Shown here in pieces: positions 39,435-49,757 of a stretch of 64,000 bases of DNA (its first letter is position 1; every line of letters begins with the position of its first letter). The position numbers and the translations under genes were made by a program. The DNA lies in the NCBI RefSeq assembly GCF_000402035.1, contig NC_021287.1:1612001-1676000 (forward strand), given 5' to 3'. This DNA comes from Caballeronia insecticola (lineage in GTDB: Bacteria > Pseudomonadota > Gammaproteobacteria > Burkholderiales > Burkholderiaceae). The notes beneath the pieces are model-generated. The model was given only the letters and a program-made list of their open reading frames with translations, made no database searches and was not told where the DNA came from.

Positions 39435-40592
39435 TCAAACTGCCCGCACCTCGATCACCTTGGCGCCCGCCCGGTTCATGCGCTCCGCGAGCCGCGTGCG
39501 ATCCTGCACGGTGCCCGCGAGCTGGCCGCACGCGGCGTCGATGTCGTCGCCGCGCGTCTTGCGCACCGTGGTCACCACGCCCGCGTCGATCAGAACCTGC
39601 GCGAACCGCTTGATCTGCTCGTTCTTCGACCGCGTCAAGCCCGATTCCGGGAACGGATTGAACGGGATCAGGTTGAACTTGCACGGCACGTCGCGCGTCA
39701 CCGCGAGCAGTTCGCGGGCGTGCGCTTCCGTGTCGTTCACGCCGTCGAGCATGCAATATTCGAAGGTGATGAAATCGCGCGGCGCGACCTTCAGATAGCG
39801 CTGACAGGCGGCCATCAGTTCGCGCAGCGGGTACTTCTTGTTCAGCGGCACCAGCATGTCGCGCAGCGGATCGTTCGGCGCGTGCAGCGACACGGCGAGC
39901 GCCACCGGCAGATCCGCCGCGAGCCGGTCCATCATCGGCACGACGCCGGACGTGGACAGCGTCACGCGCCGGCGCGACAGGCCGTAGGCGTTGTCGTCGA
40001 GCATCAGGCGCATGGCCGGCACGACAGCGTCGTAGTTGAGCATCGGTTCGCCCATGCCCATCATCACGACATTCGTGACGACGCGCTCGCCTTTGCCCGG
40101 GCCGCCGACTTCACGCCCGAGCGAGCGGCGCAGCGCGAATTCCGCCATGCGCAGCTGGCCGATGATCTCGGCCGTGGTCAGGTTGCGTGAAAAGCCTTGC
40201 TTGCCGGTCGAGCAGAACCGGCAGTTGACCGCGCACCCCGCCTGCGACGACACGCACAGCGTGCCGCGCGACTCTTCCGGGATGAACACGGTTTCGACCG
40301 CGTTGCCATTGCCGACGTCGATCAGCCACTTGCGGGTGCCGTCGGAGGAAACGTGGTCGCTGATAATGTCGGGCATCGCCATATTGGCGCGGCCCTTGAG
40401 TTTTTCGCGCAGCGATTTCGCGAGATCCGTCATGCCGTCGAAATCTTCGGCACCGAACTGGTGGATCCAGCGCTGCAATTGCTTGGCGCGAAACGGCTTC
40501 TCGCCCAGGCTGCCGCAATATGCGACGAGCCCGGCGGCGTCGAGATCAAGAAGGTTGACGGTGCTGCTGCTCGTCATGTCGAGGTCTGCCAT
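39435..40592 (-). CDS. rlmN: dual-specificity rRNA/tRNA methyltransferase RlmN
   Basis: A radical-SAM enzyme that methylates C2 of A2503 in 23S rRNA and A37 of some tRNAs. 385 residues; the radical-SAM cluster motif is C-x3-C-x2-C in '[16 protein letters not shown]', followed by '[15 protein letters not shown]'. The second catalytic cysteines expected in this family are '[10 protein letters not shown]' and '[12 protein letters not shown]'. The start at 40592 has a second ATG five codons in. It lies 139 bases downstream of ndk. Confidence 0.95.
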   Translation of the reverse strand: MADLDMTSSSTVNLLDLDAAGLVAYCGSLGEKPFRAKQLQRWIHQFGAEDFDGMTDLAKSLREKLKGRANMAMPDIISDHVSSDGTRKWLIDVGNGNAVETVFIPEESRGTLCVSSQAGCAVNCRFCSTGKQGFSRNLTTAEIIGQLRMAEFALRRSLGREVGGPGKGERVVTNVVMMGMGEPMLNYDAVVPAMRLMLDDNAYGLSRRRVTLSTSGVVPMMDRLAADLPVALAVSLHAPNDPLRDMLVPLNKKYPLRELMAACQRYLKVAPRDFITFEYCMLDGVNDTEAHARELLAVTRDVPCKFNLIPFNPFPESGLTRSKNEQIKRFAQVLIDAGVVTTVRKTRGDDIDAACGQLAGTVQDRTRLAERMNRAGAKVIEVRAV

Positions 40593-40731
40593 TTCAGATT
40601 GCGAAGCCCGGATAAATTTCGTTTAAAACCCGTTCCGGGACCGTTCGCGCCAATTCCTGCTTTTCAGGCTTGTTCTGCGTCGAGGCGCGATGCCGCGGAA
40701 GCACATGCCACCGCGGCGACGAACGCGGCGA

Positions 40732-41157
40732 TTAACGCGAGTAGACGTTCACTTCCGGGAAGAAGAACGCAATTTCCTGACGTGCCGTTTCGGCAGCGTC
40801 CGAACCGTGCACGGCGTTCGCGTCGATGCTGTCGGCGAAATCTGCGCGGATCGTGCCCTTGTCAGCCTTCTTCGGATCGGTCGCGCCCATCAGGTCGCGG
40901 TTCGTGATGATGGCGTTTTCGCCTTCGAGCACCTGGATCATGACCGGGCCCGACACCATGAATTCCACCAGGTCCTTGAAGAACGGACGTGCGGCGTGCA
41001 CGGCGTAAAACTTTTCCGCGTCAGCGCGCGACAGATGAACCATGCGCGACGCAATAATCTTGAGACCTGCGTTCTCGAAACGGCTGTAGATCTGGCCGAT
41101 AACGTTCTTTGCCACTGCGTCCGGCTTGATAATCGACAGAGTGCGCTCGATCGCCAT
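40732..41157 (-). CDS. ndk: nucleoside diphosphate kinase
   Basis: Balances nucleoside triphosphates by phosphate transfer through a histidine intermediate. 141 residues, the usual length, starting '[15 protein letters not shown]'. The active-site His is in 'NAVHGSDA' near residue 117, with '[17 protein letters not shown]' before it and 'EIAFFFPE' at the end. The ATG at 41157 begins the canonical sequence. First gene of the long minus-strand block, with an extended -10 upstream. Confidence 0.98.
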   Translation of the reverse strand: MAIERTLSIIKPDAVAKNVIGQIYSRFENAGLKIIASRMVHLSRADAEKFYAVHAARPFFKDLVEFMVSGPVMIQVLEGENAIITNRDLMGATDPKKADKGTIRADFADSIDANAVHGSDAAETARQEIAFFFPEVNVYSR

Positions 41158-41204
41158 GAAAAACTCCAAAAAATGAACGGTTTACGGATTAAAACGAATC
41201 GACA

Positions 41205-41210
41205 ATTGTA
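41205..41210 (-). promoter_or_regulatory. candidate extended -10 (TGCTACAAT) for ndk
   Basis: TG-C-TACAAT on the minus strand, 48 bases upstream of ndk; one mismatch from consensus plus the TGn extension. The -35 is not evident, which is common with extended -10 promoters. Confidence 0.55.
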
Positions 41211-41358
41211 GCACGAAGCAAGGTATGATTGCGATTGAAACCTTACGGTGCCGTAAGAATCAAACCCTGTGAGGACTTGAACACAAGGTCGCCTGAATCA
41301 AACTTTCGGGCTATTGAATTCGGCGCGTTTCGGGGCCATATTGGAGCAAACCGCTGCA

Positions 41359-41405
41359 TTGCAACCGGGCGCGTGCGGGGCCGGTTGCAACCGGCTGTTG
41401 CAACG
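41359..41405. repeat. palindrome CCGGTTGCAACCGG with flanking TTGCAAC half-sites
   Basis: A perfect 14-bp palindrome at 41381-41394. The half-site TTGCAACCGG is also at 41359-41368 and TTGCAACG at about 41398-41405. The spacing of half-sites suggests a multi-site operator rather than a transcript hairpin, as no T-run follows. Confidence 0.65.
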
Positions 41406-41508
41406 ACACGGATCCTAATACTGGCTTAAGTCCGCGCACCTTATCATTCGTGTATGACGGATGTCGCGGGAAGACCGAACGACAGACAAATTGGAGCAAG
41501 GAGAAACC

Positions 41509-42207
41509 ATGAACGAATCACCCTACGGCTTTGGCCGCAACGGCAGCATCACCTCGGTCGAGGTACGCAACCGCGTGCTGCGCAACACGTACTGGCTGCT
41601 GGCGCTCTCAATGGTGCCGACTGTGCTCGGCGCGTGGGTCGGCGTCGCCACGGGCTTCTCGCTGTTCGCCGCCTCCAGTCCGGCGATGAGCTTCATCGCG
41701 TTTCTCGCGATCGCGTTCGGTTTCATGTTCGCCATCGAGAAAACGAAGAACAGCGGCGTCGGCGTGGCCGTGCTGCTCGGCTTCACGTTCTTTATGGGCC
41801 TGATGCTCTCGCGTCTGCTGAGCTTCATTCTCGGCTTCTCGAACGGGCCGCAGCTCATCATGATGGCGTTCGGCGGCACCGGCGTGATTTTCGCCGCGAT
41901 GGCGACCATCGCGACGGTCAGCAAGCGTGACTTCTCGGGCCTCGGCAAATGGCTGTTCATGGGCGTGCTGGTGATTCTGCTCGCTGCGTTCGCGAACATC
42001 TTCCTGCAACTGCCGGCGCTGATGCTGACGATCTCCGTGCTCGCCATCGTGATCTTCTCGGCGTACATGCTGTTCGACGTGCAGCGCGTGGTGAACGGCG
42101 GCGAGACGAACTACATCAGCGCGACGCTCGCGATCTATCTCGACCTGTATAACGTGTTCACGAATCTGCTGGCGCTGCTCGGCATTTTCGGCGGCAACCG
42201 CAACTGA
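41509..42207 (+). CDS. Bax inhibitor-1 (YccA/YbhL) family membrane protein
   Basis: 232 residues with seven hydrophobic helices and the BI-1/TMBIM signatures: 'VLRNTYWLLALSMVPTVLGAWVG' first helix, 'GLMLSRLLSFILGFSNGP', and 'YMLFDVQRVVNGGETNYISATLAIYLDLYNVFTNLLALLG' C-terminal region with the conserved Asp pair. In E. coli the YccA member is a substrate and modulator of FtsH; the HflK/HflC regulators of FtsH are also in this window. The start is the ATG preceded by AAGGAG; an earlier in-frame ATG at 41461 lacks a site. Confidence 0.9.
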   Translation: MNESPYGFGRNGSITSVEVRNRVLRNTYWLLALSMVPTVLGAWVGVATGFSLFAASSPAMSFIAFLAIAFGFMFAIEKTKNSGVGVAVLLGFTFFMGLMLSRLLSFILGFSNGPQLIMMAFGGTGVIFAAMATIATVSKRDFSGLGKWLFMGVLVILLAAFANIFLQLPALMLTISVLAIVIFSAYMLFDVQRVVNGGETNYISATLAIYLDLYNVFTNLLALLGIFGGNRN

Positions 42208-42230
42208 TCGAGTTTCGATCGGCGGTGAAT

Positions 42231-42260
42231 AAAAAAACCGGCCTTCGGGCCGGTTTTTTT
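42231..42260. terminator. bidirectional terminator between the Bax-inhibitor-like gene and rlmD
   Basis: CCGGCC-TTCG-GGCCGG with seven A on the left and seven T on the right: a 13-bp stem with a UUCG tetraloop. It serves both convergent genes. Confidence 0.95.
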
Positions 42261-42286
42261 GCGCCTGTCGCAATCAGAGCGATGCG

Positions 42287-43702
42287 TCAGTCGCGCTCGA
42301 ACAAGGCGATCGATTCGACGTGCGACGTATGCGGGAACATGTTGACCACGCCCGCGCCCTTCATGCGGTAGCCCGCTTCGTGCACGAGTAGTCCGGCGTC
42401 GCGTGCAAGCGTTGCCGGATTGCACGACACGTAAACGATGCGCTTGGGCAGCGGCCCGTCGCCGCTCTGGGCGATATCCGCGAGCGCCTTGCAAACCGCG
42501 AGCGCCCCTTCGCGCGGCGGATCGATCAGGAACTTGTCGAAATGACCAAGCGCGCGCAGGTCGTCGGCGGTGACTTCGAACAGGTTGCGGCACGCAAACG
42601 ACGTGTGGCCATCGACGCCATTCGCTTTCGCGTTCTCCAGCGCCCGAGTAGTCAACGCCTCGCTGCCCTCGATGCCGACCACTTCCCGCGACACCCGCGC
42701 GAGCGGCAGGGTGAAATTGCCGATTCCGCAGAAAAGGTCGAGCACGCGGTCGTTCGCGTCGGGCGCAAGCAGGGAAATCGCACGCGCGACCAGCACGCGA
42801 TTGATCTGGTGGTTCACCTGCGTGAAATCGGTCGGCTTGAACGGCATGCGGATCGCGAATTCCGGCAGCGTGTAAGCCAGCTCGACATCGAGCGGATAGA
42901 ACGGATAAACCGTATCCGGCCCTTTCGGCTGGAGCCAGAACTGCACGCCGTATTCGTCGGCGAAGGCGCGGATCAGCGCTTCGTCGGCCTCGGTCAGCGG
43001 TTCGAGAATGCGCAGCACGAGCGCCGTCACCTCGGTGCCGACGGCAAGTTCGATTTGCGGCATGCGGTCGCGGATCGACAGCCCCGCCACCAGATGACGC
43101 AGCGGCACGAGCATCGCCGAAACGTGCGGCGGCAGCACTTCGCAACTCGTCATGTCGGCGACATAGCTGCTCTTGCGCTCGTGAAAGCCGACCAGCACGC
43201 CGCCCTTCTTTTCGACATACCGCACGGTCAAACGCGCGCGATAGCGATATCCCCACGACGGCCCGTGAATCGGCCGGAACATAGTCTCCGCGCGCAGTTT
43301 CGACAGATGCTGCAAGTTGTCTTCGAGCACGCGCTGCTTCACGGCGATTTGCGCGCGCACGTCGAGATGCTGCATCGAACAGCCGCCGCACGTGCCGAAA
43401 AACGCGCACTTCGGCTTCGTGCGGATCACGCTTTCGCGCAGCACGTCGACCACTTGCGCCTGCTCGAAACTCGGCTTCTTGCGATAGCTCGAATAGCTCA
43501 CCCGTTCGCCCGGCAACGCCCCTTCGACGAAGATGACCTTGCCCGGCTGGCCGTCCTCGGTGACCGTGCGGCCGACGCCGCGCGCTTCCATGTCGAGCGA
43601 TTCGATTTCGAGTTCGGGCGCGACGAAGTTCGGGTCGGGCGTGACGGTCTTGGCCGGCGCGGCGCGGCGGCGATGCGAGTTTTTTCGAGCGGCTTCAGAC
43701 AC
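42287..43702 (-). CDS. rlmD: 23S rRNA (uracil-1939-C5)-methyltransferase RlmD
   Basis: Methylates U1939 of 23S rRNA using S-adenosylmethionine. 471 residues: TRAM domain near the N-terminus ('[22 protein letters not shown]'), a 4Fe-4S site (C-x5-C-x2-C in '[15 protein letters not shown]'), the SAM motif '[16 protein letters not shown]', and the catalytic Cys in '[14 protein letters not shown]'. The C-terminus ends '[14 protein letters not shown]', typical of the family. It lies 68 bases downstream of the exonuclease gene. Confidence 0.95.
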   Translation of the reverse strand: MSEAARKNSHRRRAAPAKTVTPDPNFVAPELEIESLDMEARGVGRTVTEDGQPGKVIFVEGALPGERVSYSSYRKKPSFEQAQVVDVLRESVIRTKPKCAFFGTCGGCSMQHLDVRAQIAVKQRVLEDNLQHLSKLRAETMFRPIHGPSWGYRYRARLTVRYVEKKGGVLVGFHERKSSYVADMTSCEVLPPHVSAMLVPLRHLVAGLSIRDRMPQIELAVGTEVTALVLRILEPLTEADEALIRAFADEYGVQFWLQPKGPDTVYPFYPLDVELAYTLPEFAIRMPFKPTDFTQVNHQINRVLVARAISLLAPDANDRVLDLFCGIGNFTLPLARVSREVVGIEGSEALTTRALENAKANGVDGHTSFACRNLFEVTADDLRALGHFDKFLIDPPREGALAVCKALADIAQSGDGPLPKRIVYVSCNPATLARDAGLLVHEAGYRMKGAGVVNMFPHTSHVESIALFERD

Positions 43703-43770
43703 CTGCGTACATCCTGACTAACGAAATGGCAAAGGCGAGATTGTAGACGAACGTCACCGCCGCGCCGCTT

Positions 43771-44547
43771 CTATCGTTCGAACGCGGCCAGATACTCGGC
43801 CCAGTGCGGCGACGCTTCTTGCGCCAGCGCCTCTTTCACGAACGTGATTTCGTCGGCGTACTCGTTCGGCGTGAAGCGGCCGCGCATCATCTGAAAACGG
43901 CAGTACATCAGATACGTATTGACGACATCGGTCTCGCAATAGTTGCGGATTTCCTCGATATGGCCGTCGCAATACGCGTCCCACACCTTGCCGCCGTCCA
44001 TGCCGAGCTTGCCGGGAAAGCCGCACAGTTTCGCGAGCGCATCGAGCGGTGCATTGGCGCGCGCCTGATACATCGCGAGCACGTCCATCAGGTCGATGTG
44101 CCGCATGTGATAGCGGCTGATGTAGTTGTTGAATCTGAACTCGCGATCGTCCTGGCCGAGATCCCAGTAACGCGGCGCAGCAACGCCATGCACCAGCGCA
44201 CGATAATGGAGCACGGGCAGATCGAAGCCGCCGCCGTTCCACGACACGAGCTGCGGCGTGTATTTCTCGATCACGCGATAAAACGACTGGATAAGCGACG
44301 CCTCGCCGTCTTCCAGCGTGCCGAGCGAGCGCACGCGAAAGCCGTTGTTGTCGCGGAACACGCAGGAGATCGCGGCGACGCGTTGCAGATGATGCGGCAG
44401 GAAGTCGTTGCCGACGCGCTCGCGGCGCGCCGCGAACGCATGTTCGGCGACTTCGCGGTCGGAGAGATCGTCAGGGAGGTCTTCGAGACGGCGAATGCCG
44501 TCGACATCGGGGATCGTCTCGATGTCAAAAACGAGAATCGGTGTCAT
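43771..44547 (-). CDS. predicted 3'-5' exonuclease (DnaQ-fold, PolB-like)
   Basis: 258 residues of a DEDD exonuclease: Exo I 'VFDIETIPD' (Asp8, Glu10), Exo II 'LVSWNGGGFDLPVLHYRAL', and a late 'NYCETDVVNTYL' with the final Asp. This is the 'predicted 3'-5' exonuclease related to the PolB exonuclease domain' family. It lacks a polymerase domain. Substrate is unknown; it follows rpoS after 60 bases on the same strand and may be read with it. Confidence 0.88.
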   Translation of the reverse strand: MTPILVFDIETIPDVDGIRRLEDLPDDLSDREVAEHAFAARRERVGNDFLPHHLQRVAAISCVFRDNNGFRVRSLGTLEDGEASLIQSFYRVIEKYTPQLVSWNGGGFDLPVLHYRALVHGVAAPRYWDLGQDDREFRFNNYISRYHMRHIDLMDVLAMYQARANAPLDALAKLCGFPGKLGMDGGKVWDAYCDGHIEEIRNYCETDVVNTYLMYCRFQMMRGRFTPNEYADEITFVKEALAQEASPHWAEYLAAFER

Positions 44548-44607
44548 TGAATTCTGGAACGCGGAGCCCTCGCGGGCGCCGCTTCATGCACGGGAAGCGC
44601 GGAAAGA

Positions 44608-45696
44608 TTAAAGCACGGCGTCCTTGCGAACACCGTTGGAGGCGAAAAAGCGCTTGAGCCGCACGAGCGCCTCTTGCTGGATCTGGCGCACGCGTTCGCG
44701 CGTCAGGCCCATTTCGTCGGCGAGTTCTTCGAGCGTTGCAGGCTCGATATGGTTCAGCCCGAAACGCCGTTCGATGACATGCCGATGTTTGTCCGACAGA
44801 CGCGAGAGCCACAAACGCGTGAGCGATTCGAGCTCGCGATGCTGCACTTCGGCGTCGGGCGACTGGCTCTGGTCGTCCGACAAGAGGTCGAGCAGGCTGC
44901 TGCCCGGATCGAGATCGAGCGGCGCATCGAGCGACGCGGTGTGTTCGTTGAGCGCGAGGATGTCGGTGACTTCCTCGGGCGTCTTGCCCGTGAGATAGGC
45001 GATGTCGTCGATGCTCGCGTCGCGGCGCTCGGGCGCAATGGCGTCGTTCGAATTGGCGGAATTTTTTTCCAGATGACGCTTCGCGCGCAGCACCTGATTG
45101 AGCTCGCGGATCACGTGCACGGGCAGGCGCACCGTGCGCGCCTGATTCATGATCGCGCGTTCGATACTCTGGCGGATCCACCACGTGGCATAGGTCGAAA
45201 AACGGAAGCCGCGCGTCGGGTCGAATTTTTCGATGGCGTGCATGAGGCCGAGATTGCCTTCCTCGATCAGATCGAGCAACGGCACGCCGCGATTCAGATA
45301 ACCCTTCGCAATGCTCACGACGAGCCGCAGATTACGCTCGATCATGACCTGCCGCGCCTCGAATTCGCCCGCCTTGGCGAGCCGCGAATAGCGCTGCTCT
45401 TCCTCGACGGTGAGCAGCGGCTTCACGCTGATGCGGTTCAGGTAATGCTGGATGGTGTCGGCCGTGAGTTCGGCCTGCAGGAGCGAGCGAAAGTCGTCGG
45501 CGTCGGGCGCGGAATCGTTTGCCCTTTCGGCCGTTTCCTCGCCGCTCTTGCCGCCCTCTTCCTCGGAATCGACATCGACGTCGACATTGTCGATTTCGTC
45601 TTCACGAGTCGAAGCGCCGTCCTCCACCGACACTTGCAAAGGTCGGCTGATCGTCTCAGTCTCGGCTTGCGGCAGGCGGCGCTTCGTTTTCGGCAT
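44608..45696 (-). CDS. rpoS: RNA polymerase sigma factor RpoS
   Basis: The general stress and stationary-phase sigma factor. 362 residues: an acidic N-terminal region (~85 residues, '[18 protein letters not shown]'), region 1.2 ('[29 protein letters not shown]'), region 2 ('[24 protein letters not shown]', '[16 protein letters not shown]'), region 3, and region 4 ('[19 protein letters not shown]'-type helix-turn-helix). It starts 12 bases after nlpD, where the rpoS promoter lies inside nlpD in enteric bacteria. Confidence 0.96.
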   Translation of the reverse strand: MPKTKRRLPQAETETISRPLQVSVEDGASTREDEIDNVDVDVDSEEEGGKSGEETAERANDSAPDADDFRSLLQAELTADTIQHYLNRISVKPLLTVEEEQRYSRLAKAGEFEARQVMIERNLRLVVSIAKGYLNRGVPLLDLIEEGNLGLMHAIEKFDPTRGFRFSTYATWWIRQSIERAIMNQARTVRLPVHVIRELNQVLRAKRHLEKNSANSNDAIAPERRDASIDDIAYLTGKTPEEVTDILALNEHTASLDAPLDLDPGSSLLDLLSDDQSQSPDAEVQHRELESLTRLWLSRLSDKHRHVIERRFGLNHIEPATLEELADEMGLTRERVRQIQQEALVRLKRFFASNGVRKDAVL

Positions 45697-45708
45697 GATG
45701 GTTCCGCT

Positions 45709-46653
45709 TTATTGCGGCGGCAAATACTTCAGTGGGTCAACAGGTTTTCCCTGCCGGCGAACTTCGAAATGCAACATCACGCGGTCCGAATCGCTGTTGC
45801 CCATCTCAGCGATCTTCTGCCCTTTAGTCACCGCGTCTCCCTCTTTTACCATCAAAGCGCGGTTATGTGCATACGCCGTGAGAAAAGTTGCGTCGTGCTT
45901 GATGATAATGAGATTGCCGTAGCCGCGCAGCCCATTTCCGGAGTACACGACCCGCCCATCCGCCGACGCATTGACCGCATCTCCCGCCGCACCGCCGATG
46001 TTCAAACCCTTGTTCTTAGCGTCGTCGAACGTGCCGAGGATCGGCCCGCGCGCCGGCCAGATGAAGGCCGGCTGGGCGGCGGCCGCACTTGCGCTTGTGT
46101 CCGCGCCCGGCGTCATCGCGGCGGCTGCGCCCGGCGCCGCGCCCGGCGTCGCCGCCATGCCCGAATTCGGACCGTAGTACGGCGGCTGCGACGTCGCGCC
46201 CGGCTGCGGGCTCGCGTAAGGAGTCGCGCCGTTGAGCGGCTGCGCCTGCACGCCGCCGCCCACGATCGGTGCGGTAGAAACGCCCGGTGTTGCTGCGGCG
46301 ACGTTCGCGCCCGGAGGCGCCACGCGCATCAACTGGCCGACTTCGATCTGGTTCGGGTTGGTCAGGTTGTTCCACGCTGCAATGTCGTGATAATTCTGAC
46401 CGTTTTCCAGTGCGATCCGATATAGGGTGTCGCCCGGTTTAACACGGTAATAGCCAGGCGGCGGCGGACCGTTGTCCGGCGTCTGCGCCGCCGTCGTGCC
46501 GATGGGCGCGCCCGTTCTGTCGACGACCGGCGCCATGTCCATGCGCGTCGAACACGCCGCCAGCGCGGATAACGCAAGCACGCACACGCCGCGCTGCGCC
46601 GCGCTCAGGCGTAGGTCCGCACTTCTTTCTCGCAAAGCACGCAAGATACTCAT
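45709..46653 (-). CDS. nlpD: NlpD-like lipoprotein (LysM and degenerate LytM domains)
   Basis: An outer-membrane-anchored activator of amidases in cell separation. 314 residues: signal peptide with lipobox L-A-A-C near residue 35, a LysM domain ('YYRVKPGDTLYRIALENG'), a long Pro/Ala/Gly linker, and a C-terminal M23/LytM fold. The metal ligands of active M23 peptidases are missing ('GLNIGGAAGD' where H-x-G-x-D is expected, 'HFEV' where H-x-H is expected), as in E. coli NlpD, so it should act as an activator and not a peptidase. It lies 5 bases after pcm. Confidence 0.94.
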   Translation of the reverse strand: MSILRALRERSADLRLSAAQRGVCVLALSALAACSTRMDMAPVVDRTGAPIGTTAAQTPDNGPPPPGYYRVKPGDTLYRIALENGQNYHDIAAWNNLTNPNQIEVGQLMRVAPPGANVAAATPGVSTAPIVGGGVQAQPLNGATPYASPQPGATSQPPYYGPNSGMAATPGAAPGAAAAMTPGADTSASAAAAQPAFIWPARGPILGTFDDAKNKGLNIGGAAGDAVNASADGRVVYSGNGLRGYGNLIIIKHDATFLTAYAHNRALMVKEGDAVTKGQKIAEMGNSDSDRVMLHFEVRRQGKPVDPLKYLPPQ

Positions 46654-46658
46654 CGGTG

Positions 46659-47807
46659 TCAAATCACTCCGGATTTTAAGGGTACAAAGAAAACGCGATC
46701 GAGCTGCTCTTCCCGCCATTGTGCGGCCGAGACGCGCGTGACGAGCGTCAGGACCTGCGACTGCGCCTCCTGCGATCCGACCGGCGCGACGAGCTTGCCG
46801 CCCACCGCCAACTGGTCGAGCAACGCCTGCGGCACGTCGAGCCCCGCGCAGGCGATCACGATCGCATCGAAGGGTGCCGCCGCGGCCAGGCCGAGGCGGC
46901 CGTCGCCGTAATGCAGCCTGATGTTCGGCACGCGCAGCGGCCGCAAATTGAGCTTCGCGCGCTCCGACAGCGGGCGTACGCGCTCGATCGAATAAACCTC
47001 TCCTGCGACTTGCGACAGCACCGCTGCCTGATAGCCGCAGCCGGTGCCGATTTCCAGCACCTTGTTCAACGTGCGCCCCACCGCCACCAGTTCGATCATG
47101 CGCGCCACGACGGACGGCTTCGAGATGGTCTGGTGATGGCCGATCGGCAGCGCGGCGTCTTCGTAAGCCTGCGCGGCGAGTCCCGGGTCGACGAACATGT
47201 GGCGCGGCACCGCGCACATCGCATTGAGCACGCGCGGATCGCTCACGCCGTTCGCGCGCAGGCGTTCGACCATGCGTTCGCGCACCCGTTCCGAGGTGAG
47301 CGTCTGCATGCTCGCCAGCGCGACATTGGGCGCACCTTTTTTCGTTGCGGTCGATGCCGCGTTCAGATCGCGCTCGGCTGCGCGCGGCGCGGTGCGCAAT
47401 GCGCCCGCTATGCCCGCTGCACTCGCGCCACTCGCGCGCGGTGCATGAGGGGTACGCGCCATGTTCTTGCCTGCGCCAGCCGCGCCCGGAACCGGTTTCG
47501 CCGCTGCGGCCGGGTTCGTGTTGTTCGTTGCGCTCGTCGAAGGCTTCGCTTTGGAGCGCGCGGGAAACACGGAGGTGGCAGGCTTCGCGGATGCGGCGGC
47601 GGTCGCGGGATTTTTCATCGTCGCGTTCGCCGTGCGCGAAGGATTCGCTTTTGCAGCATTTGCAGCTTTCGCCGTGTTCGTCACTTGTCCCGCATTCACC
47701 GGCGCTGCCTTGCCGCGCGCATCCTGCCCGCGATGCGCAGGCTTGCGCGGCTCGCGAACCAGATCCGCGAGCGCAAGCGGAAAGCGCTTGGCGCGCTCGT
47801 CGCTCAT
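46659..47807 (-). CDS. pcm: protein-L-isoaspartate O-methyltransferase, with ~165-residue low-complexity N-terminal extension
   Basis: Methylates isoaspartyl residues in aged proteins so they can be repaired. 382 residues, whereas the catalytic enzyme is about 210. The enzyme starts near '[24 protein letters not shown]' and contains the family motifs '[20 protein letters not shown]', '[17 protein letters not shown]' and 'YGDGRLGL'. The first ~165 residues are Ala/Lys/Asn/Thr/Pro-rich and basic, with no visible domain. The ATG at 47807 overlaps the surE stop by 4 bases (ATGA), which supports the long form being translated. An internal ATG before 'QTLTSERV' could also start a short form. Confidence 0.92.
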   Translation of the reverse strand: MSDERAKRFPLALADLVREPRKPAHRGQDARGKAAPVNAGQVTNTAKAANAAKANPSRTANATMKNPATAAASAKPATSVFPARSKAKPSTSATNNTNPAAAAKPVPGAAGAGKNMARTPHAPRASGASAAGIAGALRTAPRAAERDLNAASTATKKGAPNVALASMQTLTSERVRERMVERLRANGVSDPRVLNAMCAVPRHMFVDPGLAAQAYEDAALPIGHHQTISKPSVVARMIELVAVGRTLNKVLEIGTGCGYQAAVLSQVAGEVYSIERVRPLSERAKLNLRPLRVPNIRLHYGDGRLGLAAAAPFDAIVIACAGLDVPQALLDQLAVGGKLVAPVGSQEAQSQVLTLVTRVSAAQWREEQLDRVFFVPLKSGVI

Positions 47808-48562
47808 GAGCGGCGGCTCCCGGCGCGCGCCCACTCGCGCGTTTCGGCCATGAGCCGGGTGTGAGTCAGATCGAGTTGCAGCGGCGTGATCGACACGAAG
47901 CCGTTCGCCACCGCGTGGAAATCGGTGCCTTCGCTCGCGTCGAGCGCGTCGCCGGAGGGACCGATCCAGTAAATCGGATTGCCGCGCGGATCGGTCTGGC
48001 GGATGACCGGCTGCGACGGATGGCGCTTGCCGAGCCGCGTCACCTTCCATTCGCCGAGCTGGTTGTAAGGCAGGCTCGGGATATTCACATTGAGCAGCGG
48101 ATGGCCGGGCATCGGATGGTCGAGGAAATGCGCGACGATCTCGGCGGCCACGCGCGCCGCGTCTTCCAGATGCAGCCAGTCGCGGCCGACGAGCGAAAAC
48201 GCGATCGCCGGAATGCCGAACATGAAGCCTTCGGTCGCGGCGGCGACGGTGCCGGAGTACAGCGTGTCTTCGCCGACGTTCTGCCCGTTGTTGATACCCG
48301 ACACGACGAGATCCGGCTGCTGTTCGAGCATGCCGGTGAGCGCGATGTGCACGGAATCGGTCGGCGTACCGTTCACGAAATTGAAACCGTTCGACGCCTG
48401 ATGAATGGTCAGGGGCCGCGACAGCGTAAGCGAGTTGGACGAGCCGCTGCAGTTCTGCTCCGGCGCCATCACCGTGACTTCGCCGAGCGGCTGCAAGGCG
48501 TCATGCAGCACATTGAGGCCGCGCGCCAGATAACCGTCGTCGTTGCTGAGTAGGATTCGCAT
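47804..48562 (-). CDS. surE: 5'/3'-nucleotidase SurE
   Basis: A metal-dependent nucleotidase linked to stationary-phase survival. 252 residues starting '[16 protein letters not shown]' with the Asp8-Asp9 metal site, '[16 protein letters not shown]' (Ser and Asn of the active site), '[27 protein letters not shown]' and the C-terminal '[11 protein letters not shown]'. First gene of the surE-pcm-nlpD-rpoS block; the stop overlaps the pcm start by 4 bases. Confidence 0.97.
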   Translation of the reverse strand: MRILLSNDDGYLARGLNVLHDALQPLGEVTVMAPEQNCSGSSNSLTLSRPLTIHQASNGFNFVNGTPTDSVHIALTGMLEQQPDLVVSGINNGQNVGEDTLYSGTVAAATEGFMFGIPAIAFSLVGRDWLHLEDAARVAAEIVAHFLDHPMPGHPLLNVNIPSLPYNQLGEWKVTRLGKRHPSQPVIRQTDPRGNPIYWIGPSGDALDASEGTDFHAVANGFVSITPLQLDLTHTRLMAETREWARAGSRRS

Positions 48563-48676
48563 CCGACGATTGTAACCGAGGAAACAGGGCGCGACGACGA
48601 CTCGGAGGCTCGCGCCCGACAGCGTCCCTGCCCTACACTGACGGCAATTTCCCTCTTGAAAAAAACCGGAGACGAC

Positions 48677-49651
48677 ATGCGCGCCGTCAGATGCAACGAA
48701 CACGGATTGCCGCACACGCTTGCCATCGAAACACTGCCCGATCTTCATCCGGAGGCGGGCGAACTCATCATCGATGTGAAAGCGGCGAGCGTCAATTTCC
48801 CCGACGTGCTGATCATCCAGAATAAATATCAGTTCAAGCCGCCGCTGCCGTTCACGCCGGGCGCCGAGTTCGCGGGCATCGTGCGCGAAGTGGGCGCGGG
48901 CGTCGCGGGCTTTGCGCCGGGGATGCGCGTGGCGGCCTACACGGCGCACGGCGCGTTCGCGCAGCAGGCGCGCGCGAAGGCGGCCGATTGCATCGCGCTG
49001 CCCGACGACGTCGATCTCGCCGAGGCCGCCGCGTTCACGCTCGCTTACGGCACGTCGTACCACGCACTCGTCGATCGCGGCGCGTTGCAGGCGGGCGACA
49101 CGCTGCTCGTACTGGGCGCGGCGGGCGGCGTCGGGCTTGCGGCGATTCAGATCGCCAAGCTCGTCGGCGCACGCGTGATCGCGGCGGCGTCGAGCGCGGA
49201 GAAGCTCGCGTTTTGCCGCGAGCACGGCGCGGACGACGTCATCGATTACGCCCGCGAAGATCTGCGCGAGCGCGTCAAGGCGCTGACCGGAGGCGACGGC
49301 CCGGATGTCATCTTCGATCCCGTCGGCGGCGCGTATGCGGAACCGGCGTTTCGCAGCATCGGATGGCGCGGGCGGTATCTCGTCGTCGGCTTCGCCAACG
49401 GCGAAATTCCCAAGCTGCCGCTCAATCTCGCGCTGTTGAAAGGCGCGAGCATCGTCGGCGTGTTCTGGGGCGGTCACATGCAGCGCGAGCACGCACTCGC
49501 CGATCAGGAATTTGCAACGATGGTCGAATGGATCAAGGCAGGCAAGCTGCAGCCCGTCGTCACGAAACGTTACGCGCTCGAGGAGACGCCGCAAGCGCTC
49601 GACGACATGATGAATCGTCGTGTGACAGGCAAGATCGTGATCGAGATGTGA
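48677..49651 (+). CDS. NADPH:quinone oxidoreductase-like, zinc-free medium-chain dehydrogenase
   Basis: 324 residues of the quinone oxidoreductase branch of the MDR superfamily: '[36 protein letters not shown]' in the N-terminal domain and the NADPH loop '[18 protein letters not shown]' (A-x-x-G-x-x-G). No structural zinc cysteines are seen. The ATG at 48677 is preceded by GGAG; an in-frame ATG 7 codons upstream has none. It is divergent from surE (114 bases). The substrate is not predictable. Confidence 0.9.
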   Translation: MRAVRCNEHGLPHTLAIETLPDLHPEAGELIIDVKAASVNFPDVLIIQNKYQFKPPLPFTPGAEFAGIVREVGAGVAGFAPGMRVAAYTAHGAFAQQARAKAADCIALPDDVDLAEAAAFTLAYGTSYHALVDRGALQAGDTLLVLGAAGGVGLAAIQIAKLVGARVIAAASSAEKLAFCREHGADDVIDYAREDLRERVKALTGGDGPDVIFDPVGGAYAEPAFRSIGWRGRYLVVGFANGEIPKLPLNLALLKGASIVGVFWGGHMQREHALADQEFATMVEWIKAGKLQPVVTKRYALEETPQALDDMMNRRVTGKIVIEM

Positions 49652-49757
49652 AGCGGAGCGCGGGCGGCGTTGGCTGGCGCGCCGCGCTGCGGGCGGGTGT
49701 ATGCGCGCTTCGCCCAGCCACAGACCCGCTGTGCGCCGGCGATCCGTGCATCGGGAC

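Larger units (their letters stand above)
41158..41508. other. divergent intergenic region between ndk and the Bax-inhibitor-like gene (351 bases)
   Basis: No gene is visible. It contains the ndk promoter (41205-41210), a 7-bp hairpin CTTACGG-tg-CCGTAAG near 41243-41260, a 14-bp palindrome with half-sites (41359-41405), and the start-proximal AAGGAG of the plus-strand gene. It is unusually long and structured for this compact neighbourhood. Confidence 0.7.

Noticed and set aside
45709..46653. NlpD as an active LytM endopeptidase
   Set aside because: The zinc ligands of active M23 enzymes are missing, so it is annotated as an activator-type protein.
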